Shown here: positions 9,653-18,454 of the stretch, piece after piece
Numbering within the stretch: the stretch's first letter is position 1
How the letters are laid out: every line of letters starts with the position of its first letter
Assembly: GCF_030812855.1 (NCBI RefSeq)
Contig: NZ_JAUSTK010000021.1
Coordinates: forward strand, 24,492 to 88,491
Reading direction: 5' to 3'
DNA: 64,000 nucleotides
Source of the DNA: Paenibacillus wynnii
GTDB taxonomy: Bacteria; Bacillota; Bacilli; Paenibacillales; Paenibacillaceae
Notes under the pieces: model-generated
What the model saw: the letters and a program-made list of their open reading frames with translations, nothing else
What the model was told of the DNA's origin: nothing
Database searches by the model: none
Made by a program: the position numbers and the translations under genes

Positions 9653-9824
9653 CCATACTGTAACGAGCAAACTCTATTTTAATTGTTGTTAATCTTCGAA
9701 ATTTTAAAGTACTGTAGACTTGACGATTCACACCGCAGAGGTTATGATATTTTTGAATTCTTTCCATTGAATTCTTTCATTTTTGTTTGTATTTCAGCAA
9801 ACTGCCACGTTATACTAGAGTGGA

Positions 9825-9859
9825 AAGCCCGCTTATTTCTAGGTGGGCTTATTTTTTTT
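9825..9859 (+). terminator. Rho-independent terminator
   Basis: AAGCCCGC pairs with GTGGGCTT (one G-T pair) across a 10-base loop, followed by ATTTTTTTTG. It ends transcription from the RES region. Confidence 0.7.
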
Positions 9860-10259
9860 GTAAGTTTTTTTATCCTTCGCTCAAGACAAGAACTTATAGC
9901 CACAGCGAATAGTATTATCAACAAAGGGGATGCTTTTACCGTTTTTTGTTTCATGTGACCATGGTTGCTTTCATGGTGCAGGTAATTATATCAGTGGATC
10001 AGAAGTCCTGATCTCGTTCTTCTGGATAGTTAAGAGGGATACATGCTTATGGAAGCATTGACGAGGTTGGAATTGCTCATTCATTGAAGAAACTAATCTT
10101 TAGAAGAGTATCACATTAACTTGAAAACGCGAAGGATATGTGGTTCTCGATTCACGTATATTAAACCGAGAAGCTCTCTAAAATTAGATGGGCTATTTTA
10201 TTTATTTTTACACTAAAATGTTTTTGTGATTTTTATTGAAAAATCAAGGAGTGAGGTAT
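9860..10259. other. Intergenic, no supported gene
   Basis: About 400 bases with short open frames but no ribosome site or recognisable protein sequence. Nothing structural was noted. Confidence 0.4.
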
Positions 10260-10960
10260 TTGAATTCGCATGAATTAGAATATTTATTTGATGTTATTCT
10301 TGATAAGTCAGTCTTTGAGGGCAGGGAAATTGTGAACGAGTTTGATGAACTTGATCGCATAATTTCATATTATAAAAATAAAATAGATACCGCTGATAAT
10401 AACCAAGCTTACTTGAGCCTTGGACATGAATTATTTGAAAAAAGGATTGACTTTACATACTGCAAAGGTGGATATAGCATAGTTTGGGATATAAATAGAA
10501 GTCAAGCGACCATTAATTATTTATTTCAGCAGGGGAATAGAGAAATATATGAACTTACTGCAGAAGAATTATTACCTTTTACTAGAAAAACGATATTAAA
10601 AGAAGTCATTTACCATATGCCTACAATAACAACTTACCTGTAATTGTTGTTGACTATACTCCTACTCAAGACCGAATTGTAATTGATGGGAATCATAGGA
10701 TAATGGCAAGATATGAAAAAAATCCGAAAATCAAAATTAAAACAATAGGAGTGATAGGATTTTTTCAATTGAACTTTATGCCAAATGATTTGTTTCGCAA
10801 GCTTTATGCAGTTCATCAAAATCTACATTCAATCATAAATTATATGCTTGGAGCAATTTCATGGGAAGAACTACACACAGATGATTGGTTGCTCCAGGGA
10901 ACAACTGATTTAGAATGGATGAAGGACTATTTTCATCAGAAAGATGGAATTCGTTTCTAA
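10260..10960 (+). pseudogene. ParB/sulfiredoxin-like protein, frameshifted
   Basis: A TTG at 10260 follows AAGGAGTGAGG. The first frame runs to a stop at 10643. A second frame, shifted by -1, picks up near 10620 and reads LPVIVVDY, then RIVIDGNHRIMARY, and runs to 10960. The IDGNHR box is typical of the ParB/sulfiredoxin nucleotide-binding fold. The two parts would form one protein of about 233 residues. A one-base deletion relative to the ancestral gene explains the break; no classic slippery heptamer is visible. A sequencing error cannot be excluded. Role unknown. Confidence 0.55.
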
Positions 10961-11146
10961 AATAAATCTATGCTATTAAAAAAGATATGCCGTAATTCCG
11001 ATAGCAACTTGGTAACATATATCTGTATCTAGATAGTCTGCAAAGTTCGATTTGAGACTGCAACATGGTATCATAAATAGAAGTTACTAAGTTGCTGTCG
11101 CAGATGTTATTATGTTGCTGTCGTTAGACATTTATTATTATTGGCC

Positions 11147-11178
11147 TGTCCAATGACACAAAGTTACCTACATAAATC
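11147..11178 (+). repeat. Solo insertion-sequence end (dispersed repeat copy A)
   Basis: Contains TGACACAAAGTTACCTACAT. The same word recurs at about 12096, 16256 (inverted, two tandem copies), 25734 (two tandem copies) and 48755. Paired short repeats near the tip are typical of IS21-like ends, but no istA/istB genes are present in the window. Confidence 0.55.
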
Positions 11179-11264
11179 TCGGTTCTGCAAAATTCTATCA
11201 GCCGGAAAACAATCCTAACGCGAGCTCCTACACGTATGGATACTGGACAAACACGGTCTCATAA
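11178..11264 (+). pseudogene. C-terminal fragment of an unknown protein
   Basis: A 28-codon open frame directly abutting the IS end, reading LGSAKFYQPENNPNASSYTY and ending at TAA. It looks like the tail of a gene cut by the insertion sequence. Family not recognised. Confidence 0.3.
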
Positions 11265-11280
11265 GATATTGTCATCGGGA

Positions 11281-11312
11281 GTACACCCACGTGGCTATCT
11301 GCGTGGGTGTAC
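11281..11312. terminator. Strong hairpin after the fragment, weak T-tract
   Basis: Perfect 11-bp stem GTACACCCACG / CGTGGGTGTAC with a 10-base loop. No U-run follows, so it may be an old terminator that has lost its tail. Confidence 0.4.
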
Positions 11313-11348
11313 TAAGTCCAGAAACATTTGGGGAAGGAGAAATCTTTA

Positions 11349-11876
11349 ATGAACAACTCAAATCAAATGCTACGTGCTACGGTAATACTCATGACAATCA
11401 CTATGTTGTTGATGTTGCTAGTCGGATGCAATAACAACAATGTGCCTACTGAAACTATGAACCCCAGCACTGATTCGAGTTCAACACCAACTTCAACCTT
11501 ACCTCAAACACCTTCACAGATCCCAAGTCCGACACAAATCGGAGAAACTAAAACTTTTAGTTATGGCGGACTCAAACTTGAAGTAACAAATGTCTACGAA
11601 GTTCGAACCGAAAGCATGAATGATGACGGAGGTAATCCATGGGAATATAGTGTTTTTGTCTGTTATCCCAGCGCAAGTGTTACCGTTTTACCCGCCGATA
11701 TGAGTGATGTTAATATTACTGCCGATGGAAAGTCTCATGCAAATTGGGGTGTTCTCTTGGCATCTGGTGGACGGAATGATATCGTGGACAACATGAATTC
11801 ATTTAATATTACCCCTGATATACTCGGTATTTATAACCTCGAATCGAGCATGTATGTATTGAAATTAGAGATGTAG
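11349..11876 (+). CDS. Putative lipoprotein of unknown function, possibly frameshifted at the 3' end
   Basis: The ATG at 11349 is 9 bases after GGGGAAGGAG. The N-terminus is a lipoprotein signal ending in the lipobox LLVGC, followed by a Ser/Thr/Pro-rich linker (about residues 35-65) and a beta-rich domain. The stop at 11874 may be premature. From 11878 another frame reads IEINETSIWGIDRNTGEES and stays open to TAG at 12033-12035, just before a terminator, as if it were the lost C-terminus. The domain recalls DUF4352-like secreted domains, but the similarity is weak. Function unknown. Confidence 0.6.
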   Translation: MNNSNQMLRATVILMTITMLLMLLVGCNNNNVPTETMNPSTDSSSTPTSTLPQTPSQIPSPTQIGETKTFSYGGLKLEVTNVYEVRTESMNDDGGNPWEYSVFVCYPSASVTVLPADMSDVNITADGKSHANWGVLLASGGRNDIVDNMNSFNITPDILGIYNLESSMYVLKLEM

Positions 11877-12035
11877 TATCGAGATTAACGAGACGTCTAT
11901 TTGGGGAATTGACCGTAATACCGGAGAGGAAAGTCAATTGATTAATCCTGCCTATAACAACGATATTATCGGGTTCATAAATGATAGCAATGTTGTTGTA
12001 GGAGCACTCAGTGACACGCGTATGATTGATGTTTA

Positions 12036-12067
12036 GAAAAGCCCAGTTATCGGGCTTTTCTTTTTTT
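12036..12067 (+). terminator. Rho-independent terminator after the lipoprotein gene
   Basis: Perfect 9-bp stem GAAAAGCCC / GGGCTTTTC with a 7-base loop and seven T residues. It lies directly after the stop of the alternative 3' frame, which supports that frame having been part of the gene. Confidence 0.9.
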
Positions 12068-12095
12068 ATGAGGGCTTTTTTTTGTCACGAAATAT

Positions 12096-12117
12096 TGCAC
12101 AAAAGTGCCTACATTGT
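12096..12117 (+). repeat. Degenerate solo insertion-sequence end (copy B)
   Basis: GCACAAAAGTGCCTACATTG resembles the dispersed end word TGACACAAAGTTACCTACATTG. It is the most diverged copy in the window. Confidence 0.35.
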
Positions 12118-12589
12118 GGTTTTTTGACACCAATTAACCCACATAATGATGGATATAGGTTATTTCAAAAGTTGAACCACATAATAAATACATTAATTAG
12201 CAAAATGTAATAAATAAGAGCCCAGAATTTAAACGCAAAGAGCTTGTACAGAAGGCTTTTGGAACTGGCATCACTTTACTGCGTGATTATCAGGAAACTA
12301 AGGAAATACTCGTAGTTATCTTAGAGTAAGTCGAAGAAGTAACTAGGAGGGAGCGAAAAATAATGATGGAACTGTCTCGCTATCTATAGGTTATTCTCAT
12401 TCGCTCAATAATAGAGTGTTTTTGTTAGTTTTTTAATAACTAAGTCATAGATATCTTGTAAAGAAAAAAGAGAATTAAATTTGTGGAATAGAGTAAACGT
12501 ATGGTAAGATTAACCTTATGTTATAAATTTTGCAATTCACTTCATTCTATGTATTTTATTATTTTAAAGGGAAAGGTTCGTTAAGAAAA
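12118..12589. other. Intergenic, relic DNA
   Basis: No intact gene. A short frame near 12217-12328 reads EFKRKELVQKAFGTG and could be a transposase-type helix-turn-helix remnant, but it is too short to assign. AT-rich sequence before 12590 probably contains the promoter of the LCP gene. Confidence 0.35.
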
Positions 12590-13666
12590 ATGAAAAAAAA
12601 CAAAGTGGCTCAATCATCAGCATTACAAAGAACAGGAGACAAAAAGTCGAAAAATCAGAGTAAAAGAAATAAGATATGGCTCTTTATTCTAGCCTTTATT
12701 ATCGTTGCAATTATTTCCTCCTTTGTGTTTCGTAAGGAAATAATGATGTTCGGTTTTGACCACGTTGTTGCTCCGACAGTTGAAAGGTCCCTTAAAAATT
12801 CGTATGTTCGGCTCAATGATGACAACGATGAGGTTACTGAGGCTTCAACAAAGCTGGACAAAAGTCCGCCATTCTCTTTATTGCTACTTGGTACAGATCA
12901 GCGGGAAAATGAGAATGGGCTGTCCGATTCAATTATTTATACTGTAATCCGGCCAAAAGATAATAAAGTCCTGTTTGTTTCGATTCCGCGGGATTCCTAC
13001 ACTAAAATTATTGGGGCAGAGAACGTCAAGGGAGCAAGAAGAAATACGAAAATTAATGCATCGCATTCGTACGGAGGAGCGCAAATGAGTGTGGATACGG
13101 TTGAGAATTTGCTGGATGCACCCATAAATTATTATGCAACTATCAATTTTAACGGATTGGTAGAAGTCGTGGATGCACTCGGAGGAGTGGAGTTGCCGAT
13201 TACAAAACTTATTGAAAACAAGAATCCGGCTCATGAGAAGCTTCGTGTTGAACCGAACAAACCGATCTATTTAGGAAAGGAAGCCTTAATGTACGTGAGA
13301 TATCGGGAGGATTCAGATTTCAAACGTACAGAGAGACAGAGAATATTCCTTAAGGCAGCTTTAGAACGAATGAAAAATATTAGTAATATTGCCAATATTA
13401 AAGAAATTATGGGGCTTGCCGGAGACAATTTCAAAACCAATATGAAAGCCGATTTTATGCTGGCTCTGGCTAAGAGGGTCATCTTTGAAAGCGGCACTCC
13501 GCAAATCATCAGCCATATGCTGCAGGGAACCGATAAGCGGACAGACCAATGGTACTATATTCTGGATGAAGAAGATGTACAAAATACTCATGAATTGATC
13601 GAATTATGGCTTGCTCCGGACACGACAGCAAGTGAACTTGGTGATAATACCCTTCAGAATAATTGA
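12590..13666 (+). CDS. LytR-CpsA-Psr (LCP) family cell-wall polymer ligase
   Basis: About 358 residues. There is a Lys-rich cytoplasmic start, one membrane anchor (KIWLFILAFIIVAIISSFVF) and an extracellular LCP domain. Family features seen are LLLLGTDQRE, SDSIIYTVIRP, VLFVSIPRDS, the KINASHSYGGAQM helix and the Arg-rich FKRTERQRIFLKA motif near the end. LCP proteins transfer teichoic acids or other glycopolymers from undecaprenyl phosphate to peptidoglycan. The ATG at 12590 is preferred; AAAGGGAAAGG lies upstream at a rather long distance. It looks intact amid relics and is probably one of several LCP genes in the genome. Confidence 0.9.
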   Translation: MKKNKVAQSSALQRTGDKKSKNQSKRNKIWLFILAFIIVAIISSFVFRKEIMMFGFDHVVAPTVERSLKNSYVRLNDDNDEVTEASTKLDKSPPFSLLLLGTDQRENENGLSDSIIYTVIRPKDNKVLFVSIPRDSYTKIIGAENVKGARRNTKINASHSYGGAQMSVDTVENLLDAPINYYATINFNGLVEVVDALGGVELPITKLIENKNPAHEKLRVEPNKPIYLGKEALMYVRYREDSDFKRTERQRIFLKAALERMKNISNIANIKEIMGLAGDNFKTNMKADFMLALAKRVIFESGTPQIISHMLQGTDKRTDQWYYILDEEDVQNTHELIELWLAPDTTASELGDNTLQNN

Positions 13667-13885
13667 TGAAAGGATAAACTGTCTTGCTGAGTATACACAA
13701 TAGAGGCAAAATTGCGGCAGCGGCGGGGTAGCAAGGTTAACTATACCAGACAACTGGGAAAATGCCGACCGGATTGCTGTGATTTAGAAAGACCGGATCG
13801 ACGAGGCCGATAACCTATGGCGAATTGCTGGCAATGAACGGTGAGTTCTATAAGCTAATAAATTTATAGAGATCCCCATATTAAA

Positions 13886-13908
13886 CTGCTGAAAAGCAGC
13901 CTTTTTTG
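13886..13908 (+). terminator. Small terminator after the LCP gene
   Basis: CTGCT-GAAA-AGCAG hairpin with a GNRA loop followed by CCTTTTTTG. It lies about 220 bases after the LCP stop; no gene is seen in between. Confidence 0.6.
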
Positions 13909-13984
13909 AGTTTCCTGTTCAAGCTTCCTTCGGATAAACCCATTTGGAGTTAATTGTAAGAGTAATGATCAAAGGGAACGAAAT

Positions 13985-14314
13985 TTGGCTACATCTATGG
14001 TTCTTGGAACGATGGTTGCATGTTTTGGTATGGCAAGCAAACCCGTTCACGCCGATGGTGCCGCTTTTTCCGACGTTAAAGGTCATTGGGCAGAGTCGGT
14101 GATACTGCAGGCGAGTAAAATGGGAATTATTAACGGATTTCCTGACGGGACCTTCCGTCCAAATGAAGTAGTGAAGGCTGATCAGTTTGTGACGATGATG
14201 CTCAAAACCTTCAGCAAACCGGATGGTACAGGAAGTGCACAGTTTGATCAAGCATGGATGGATAGTTTGAATAATTCGCATCCCTCGAGTTTGGAACTAT
14301 TAATAATGCCCTAG
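13985..14314 (+). pseudogene. Truncated S-layer-homology (SLH) protein
   Basis: The frame encodes the rest of a signal peptide, then FSDVKGHWAESVILQASKMG and GIINGFPDGTFRPNEVVKAD, a textbook SLH domain. SLH domains anchor exported proteins to pyruvylated wall polymers. Only one repeat is present and the frame then runs into unrelated sequence, whereas SLH proteins normally carry three repeats plus a functional domain. No good start exists: TTG at 13985 follows AAAGGGAACG at most weakly. Read as a truncated relic. Confidence 0.7.
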
Positions 14315-14398
14315 GTAGCACGGGTTATAAGTTTCAAACAGCCTCATTGTTCGGTGAAAATACAGTATATTAGTTTTAGACTGATTCATTAAAAGAAG

Positions 14399-14444
14399 CA
14401 GCGGCAGAACAAGACTTGATAAATAAAGTCTTAGACTGCCGCTG
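14399..14444. terminator. Bidirectional terminator
   Basis: CAGCGGCAG / CTGCCGCTG outer stem (9 bp) with an inner AAGACTT / AAGTCTT stem. On the - strand it is followed by CTTCTTTTAA, so it probably ends the small gene at 14471-14680. Confidence 0.7.
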
Positions 14445-14470
14445 TTATTGAACTAACGTTCCTCGTTAGC

Positions 14471-14680
14471 TCAAGGTATGCTGTACTTCTCTTCAAACTC
14501 TTCTATTAATTCATCCCTTTTATCTTTTCCCACTAGAATCCAAGTTTCATCTTGAAGTCGAGTTGATATTAACTTTTCAGCAGTATCAATTCTTAGGTTT
14601 TTGCCAAAAGGCGTTAATGCGAGAGAGCAGATAAGTATAATTAGGACTGCAATTCCTACAACCATTCGTTTTAAATTCAT
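14471..14680 (-). CDS. Small membrane-anchored or secreted protein, unknown
   Basis: 69 residues with a single N-terminal hydrophobic segment (VVGIAVLIILICSLALTPF) and a charged C-terminal half rich in Glu and Lys. The ATG has GGAAGGAAGGGAA just upstream, and a bidirectional hairpin follows the stop, so it looks like a real small gene. The C-terminal part is conserved-looking, but I do not recognise a family. Role unknown. Confidence 0.6.
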   Translation of the reverse strand: MNLKRMVVGIAVLIILICSLALTPFGKNLRIDTAEKLISTRLQDETWILVGKDKRDELIEEFEEKYSIP

Positions 14681-14768
14681 GATTCTTCCCTTCCTTCCCA
14701 GGCCGTTCTAAATACTTAAACGAATGCAGGAAGAATTTGTTGCGTTAAACTGCCCGTTCGTATTATGA

Positions 14769-14801
14769 GATCAACCAGTTCTTTCTGGTTGATCCTTTTT
14801 T
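14769..14801 (+). terminator. Rho-independent terminator
   Basis: Perfect 10-bp stem GATCAACCAG / CTGGTTGATC with a 6-base loop and CTTTTTTC. No intact + strand gene lies directly upstream, so it is probably left over from a lost gene. Confidence 0.75.
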
Positions 14802-14865
14802 CATTTGCATAGAGAATTAAGGTAGCCTGGTTGGGACAAAGATCCCGTATAACAAGCGATGCTAT

Positions 14866-15192
14866 GGAGCGACAAGAAGAACCTTAGGGAATGCCGGCAA
14901 ATTCGAGCATACTCAAGAAGGACTGAAGAAACTGCTTCAAGTTGTTCAGGACCTAGAGCATTCGTCCAGACAACGTCCCATTCTTATTTTAGAAGCTACT
15001 GGGCATTACCAAAGCCCCGTTGTTAGTTTCTCGAGGAAAATCACTATCTTTACATTGTCATTAATCCGCTGATCTCAAATCGGCTTAGGAAGTCGAACCT
15101 TCGTAAAGTAAAGACGGATGCTGCAGATGCTTACCTTTTAGCAGAGCTTTACTACAAAGAAGAATTCGAGCCTGAAAGTTATCTAAGGGGTC
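14866..15192 (+). pseudogene. IS110-family transposase fragment
   Basis: Two frames joined by a shift near 15027 encode the N-terminal RuvC-like part of an IS110 DEDD transposase: FEHTQEGLKKLLQVV, LILEATGHY, then LYIVINPLISNRL and KVKTDAADAYLLAELYY. The EATGHY and TDAADA boxes are diagnostic. The start and the C-terminal transposase_20 half are missing. Dead. Confidence 0.75.
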
Positions 15193-15954
15193 ACAGTAGT
15201 ATTTCCAAAACGCTGATTACAACAAGTAGCGGGAAGTATTTTTGGTAATCGAAATTCCACTAAAGGAGTGACTAATCAATGTACGCCACCTTGATTCTTA
15301 TAAGTTCATTACAACATAATGATTGTTAACGAGTTCCATAGTGTTTTGACGAAGGAAAAATATGCATGTTTTCCGACAGCAGACATGAAAAATATTGGAT
15401 CGGATCTCTGGTTGCTAGCGATACCATTTAATAAACACATCCATTGGTTACTTGCTCAAGAGACTTTAAGGAATGCTGATGTAGCGACTTTATCGATTAT
15501 TGACAGACATGCTCTGACGGGAACGCCAACAAACAAGGTCATTTCCTTAGCACTCAGGGAAGGGGATGCTCGATAATACTGGATATTCATTTTTTGGTGA
15601 TGTAGACAAAGATGACAGCGATTTGAGGATCATCAAAGTCATTCGTAAGAATTCAATGGGTGAGTACGATTTCCACTACTCACATGATAATGTGTTTAAG
15701 TTAACCCCTAGGAAATCCCACGCCAGATTCTAAATAGGGGGGAGCCATAATAAATGCTCTGGATATTGCAAATCGTGAAGCATGGAACAACAAAGCGGCC
15801 GGAGAAGCAACGTTTTGTCACCATATTTTTGGCCATGATGACGGTTCGGCATATAAAAGAGCCATCAACAACGCCACTAATCAATTTTTGCTCGATAGCA
15901 TATGAAAAGATGTCGGGGATGCCTATTCAAAAAAGCTTTGCAGGCGACACAAGG
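15193..15954 (+). other. Relic DNA with short unassigned frames
   Basis: Contains an 85-codon frame (15319-15576), the fragment FFGDVDKDDSDLRIIKVIRK near 15600, and a fragment near 15755 with CHHIFGHDDGSAYKRAINNA. They look like pieces of genes in different frames, not random sequence, but none could be tied to a family. An AAAGGAGTGA site near 15264 precedes only a short peptide frame. Confidence 0.35.
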
Positions 15955-16159
15955 TCACATTAATTACTTTACCACCCTGGAAAGACCCATTACCAATACC
16001 AGAGTCTATATTTTGGATCGCCGAAATCGACAGATGCCCATGGGAGCGACAGGAGAGTTATGTATTGCCGGGTGTGGAGTAGCACGTGGTTATTGGAACA
16101 CGAGAAAACGGATCGGGAAAAACAAATGCATTTTATGCGATACGTCCGCTTTTAGATAA
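15955..16159 (+). pseudogene. NRPS adenylation-domain fragment
   Basis: The frame reads LERPITNTRVYILDRRNRQM, then GATGELCIAGCGVARGYWN, the A6-A7 region of an amino-acid-activating domain (consensus GELCIAGxGVARGYWNRPELT). After this it degenerates to a stop at 16157-16159. Neither half of the domain is present. It shows that NRPS DNA once extended through, or was duplicated into, this region 9 kb beyond the present cluster end. Confidence 0.8.
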
Positions 16160-16255
16160 CTCATTACCCCGAACAGTGAAGTTTACTGAAGGTGATTCCA
16201 ATCGGGGCCATAGAACCGGTAACAATGAAAGTTGCAAATAAGGTCATTAAAACAA

Positions 16256-16308
16256 TGTAGGTAACTTTGTGTCATTTATGTAGGTAACTTTATGTCATTG
16301 GACATGGC
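16256..16308 (-). repeat. Insertion-sequence end with two tandem repeats (copy C)
   Basis: TGTAGGTAACTTTGTGTCAT occurs twice in tandem, 23 bases apart. The outer flank TTGGACATGGCC matches the inverted copy at 11147, so these two ends face each other across about 5 kb. Tandem end repeats suggest an IS21-like element. Confidence 0.6.
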
Positions 16309-16444
16309 CGCCAAACGATTGAAGAGGTTTGTTATTCACTTACAGACTTCTGATCAAAATACGGATTTTGTGCAGATGTCTATGAAAAGTAGTAGTTGGG
16401 CGTTTACAAGTCCTGTCTTATATACAAGATATGTTAACTTATTA

Positions 16445-17245
16445 TCATTTAAGTTCTGAACGAAGCTTCAGCAATGTTTCTATATATCGTTCCATCCGTG
16501 GCCGTAATCCTGTGTTAAAATGTTGTTCCATGAAATCGAAGGAGCAAAGTATATAATACATAACTGAAAATAATATTCTATCGAAAGATTGTGTATTATG
16601 ACCAAGATTAAATGCTTGTAATTCACTATCTTCTATTATTAAATATGCTTTTTCCAATGTTTCTAAGGACGAATGAACATATCCACTGAGATAACGATAG
16701 GTTAATTGATAATCCAAGTTCATATCTGCTCGCTTAGCAAGCTCTTCTGCTGATAATGTTCGAATTTTACCATCTTTATAATATGGTGAGATTTCTGCCA
16801 TTAGCTCGTCTCTTTTTTTCTCATCCTCAAAAGAAATGAAATTAAATAGATGTTTATTTTCTTCTTTTAAGATGACGTTATAAAGTCGATATGTACTTGC
16901 TTTATCATTCCTTATAAATTCCTTGAAAAATGTTTCATCAGTTACAATAAGTTTTAAGGGTAAAAGGGTTTCTAACATAGAACGAATTAATATATCCGAT
17001 TCTACAGAGAGTCCCTTTTTCAGGAGTAAAATAACAGATTGATAATGATTGGAAATTTTTATATATAGGCTCATAAGAATGATTTCTTTAGCTTGATCTG
17101 TTGTTATACTTAGGGTTTCTTTATGTTTATTAATGAGACGATTAATATTATAGGCGAGAATAAACCAAGCGTCATATTTTTTTAATGTCTCTTTCATAAG
17201 TAAATCTGCTTCATTACCCAAAAAACCTTCTAATTCAAAGCCCAT
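16445..17245 (-). CDS. DUF5677-like protein with an HEPN-like motif
   Basis: 266 residues, almost all helical. The segment HYQSVILLLKKGLSVESDIL, then IRSMLETLLPLKL and the RYLSGYVHSS region fit the DUF5677 family. R184 and H191 form an R-x6-H pattern like that of HEPN ribonucleases; this is an observation and does not prove activity. The ATG is 9 bases after AAGGGAG. It begins 6 bases after the stop of the upstream membrane-protein gene, so the two form an operon. It sits next to the SIR2-HerA island; a defence role is inference. Confidence 0.6.
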   Translation of the reverse strand: MGFELEGFLGNEADLLMKETLKKYDAWFILAYNINRLINKHKETLSITTDQAKEIILMSLYIKISNHYQSVILLLKKGLSVESDILIRSMLETLLPLKLIVTDETFFKEFIRNDKASTYRLYNVILKEENKHLFNFISFEDEKKRDELMAEISPYYKDGKIRTLSAEELAKRADMNLDYQLTYRYLSGYVHSSLETLEKAYLIIEDSELQAFNLGHNTQSFDRILFSVMYYILCSFDFMEQHFNTGLRPRMERYIETLLKLRSELK

Positions 17246-17251
17246 AATTCT

Positions 17252-18028
17252 CTACTCCCTTGTAATTATCTTTTTCTTTTTGCGTATATTTCCTAAAAGA
17301 ACATATGCTTCCCAATACTCTTCTTCTAGATTATCGCGTATACCAACAATATTATTTTGATAATTCAAAATAATGTCAAGAGCGTCAAACCAGAAATGAG
17401 GATGTTCTTTCGCATAAATCTCTTTGAAATTTTGTTCACTTTTCACAATGTCAGTAGCAAACGAATCATCATGGAAAACCTCGTGATTAACTTTTTCAGT
17501 ATATTGAAAAAATATATTAACTAGTTCGTCGTGGAGACAAGTAATTTCATTATATAATTCAGCGTTGACTTCGGATGCTAATATTTTTATATCACGAAGT
17601 CCCCTTATAACGACTTTAGGTAGTACCTCCTGATACCGTGTTACAAAATCCACATGATCATTCGGCTCCTCTATTTCACAGAGTTCCTCTTTAAACGAAT
17701 CTAATAGATTTTGTACTTCATCTATTTTCCTAACTTTAATTCCAAATCCAGATATTATTTTTTCATAATTATCCCTTTTTATAGTCAAATAAATCCCTAT
17801 CAAGGTTAATAAACCACCAATAATACTACCGAAAAAACTTCCAAAAAAACCAATCCAATTATTATTATTTTCTGTTGGGAAATACGGAACTTTCAAGAAC
17901 ATTAGATAATTAGTGGTTATAGGAAGTAAAATTATAATAACAATAATTAATATCATAATCCTATACCATTTACCTAATAGATAATTTCCTAGTTTATTAA
18001 ATCCATTTACTAAAAATTTCAAGTTCAC
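17252..18028 (-). CDS. Two-helix membrane protein of unknown function
   Basis: 258 residues. Two membrane segments lie near the N-terminus (about 21-45 and 60-85, with GFFGSFFGSIIGGLLTLIGI), followed by a long soluble helical domain rich in charged residues. The GTG start follows GATGAGGATGAA. It is coupled to the DUF5677-like gene downstream. Membrane anchors of this kind are common in uncharacterised two-gene accessory operons. A sensor or anchor role is only a guess. Confidence 0.6.
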   Translation of the reverse strand: MNLKFLVNGFNKLGNYLLGKWYRIMILIIVIIILLPITTNYLMFLKVPYFPTENNNNWIGFFGSFFGSIIGGLLTLIGIYLTIKRDNYEKIISGFGIKVRKIDEVQNLLDSFKEELCEIEEPNDHVDFVTRYQEVLPKVVIRGLRDIKILASEVNAELYNEITCLHDELVNIFFQYTEKVNHEVFHDDSFATDIVKSEQNFKEIYAKEHPHFWFDALDIILNYQNNIVGIRDNLEEEYWEAYVLLGNIRKKKKIITRE

Positions 18029-18105
18029 TTCATCCTCATCCTTATCTACATGTAATATTTATAAGTGTGTATATGCTCTGCAGTATTGCCCTCTATTCTT
18101 CTGGA

Positions 18106-18174
18106 TTAAATTTTATTGAAGCAAAATGTTTCCTTATGTTTTTCAATGAAATCCTTATAATTAATTTGACTCAT
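18106..18174 (-). CDS. 22-residue ORF upstream of the membrane-protein gene
   Basis: ATG with GAGGGGAATTGAA upstream, then 22 charged codons beginning MSQINYKDFIEKHKETF and a stop. The ribosome site is good. It could be a leader peptide or the surviving start of a truncated gene. Low confidence. Confidence 0.3.
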   Translation of the reverse strand: MSQINYKDFIEKHKETFCFNKI

Positions 18175-18293
18175 TTCAATTCCCCTCTAATGACTTTTTG
18201 TCATTAATAACCTTTATCTAAGCTTAACTAAGTTCCACTGTTCAGATTTGTAATTCCTACCATTATGTTACCACTATACTATTATACTATCGC

Positions 18294-18356
18294 AAAAAAA
18301 AGATGCACTCATTTAAATGTCGAGATTCTACGACAGTTAAATGGGTGCATTTAATG
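18294..18356 (-). terminator. Terminator of the SIR2-HerA operon
   Basis: A 14-bp stem with one mismatch (18304-18356 region) enclosing a TGTCG / CGACA inner stem, followed on the - strand by a run of eight T. It lies about 100 bases after the HerA stop. Confidence 0.75.
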
Positions 18357-18454
18357 AATTTTATAACCATCTTATACTCTACTCAAATTGTTAATAAAAG
18401 TAATAATTTCTATAGATTTTAGACATAAAACGATTAAACAATCTCTAATTTGGG

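Noticed and set aside
10615..10640. Programmed -1 frameshift in the ParB-like gene
   Set aside because: No slippery heptamer or downstream pseudoknot was seen; an indel is simpler.
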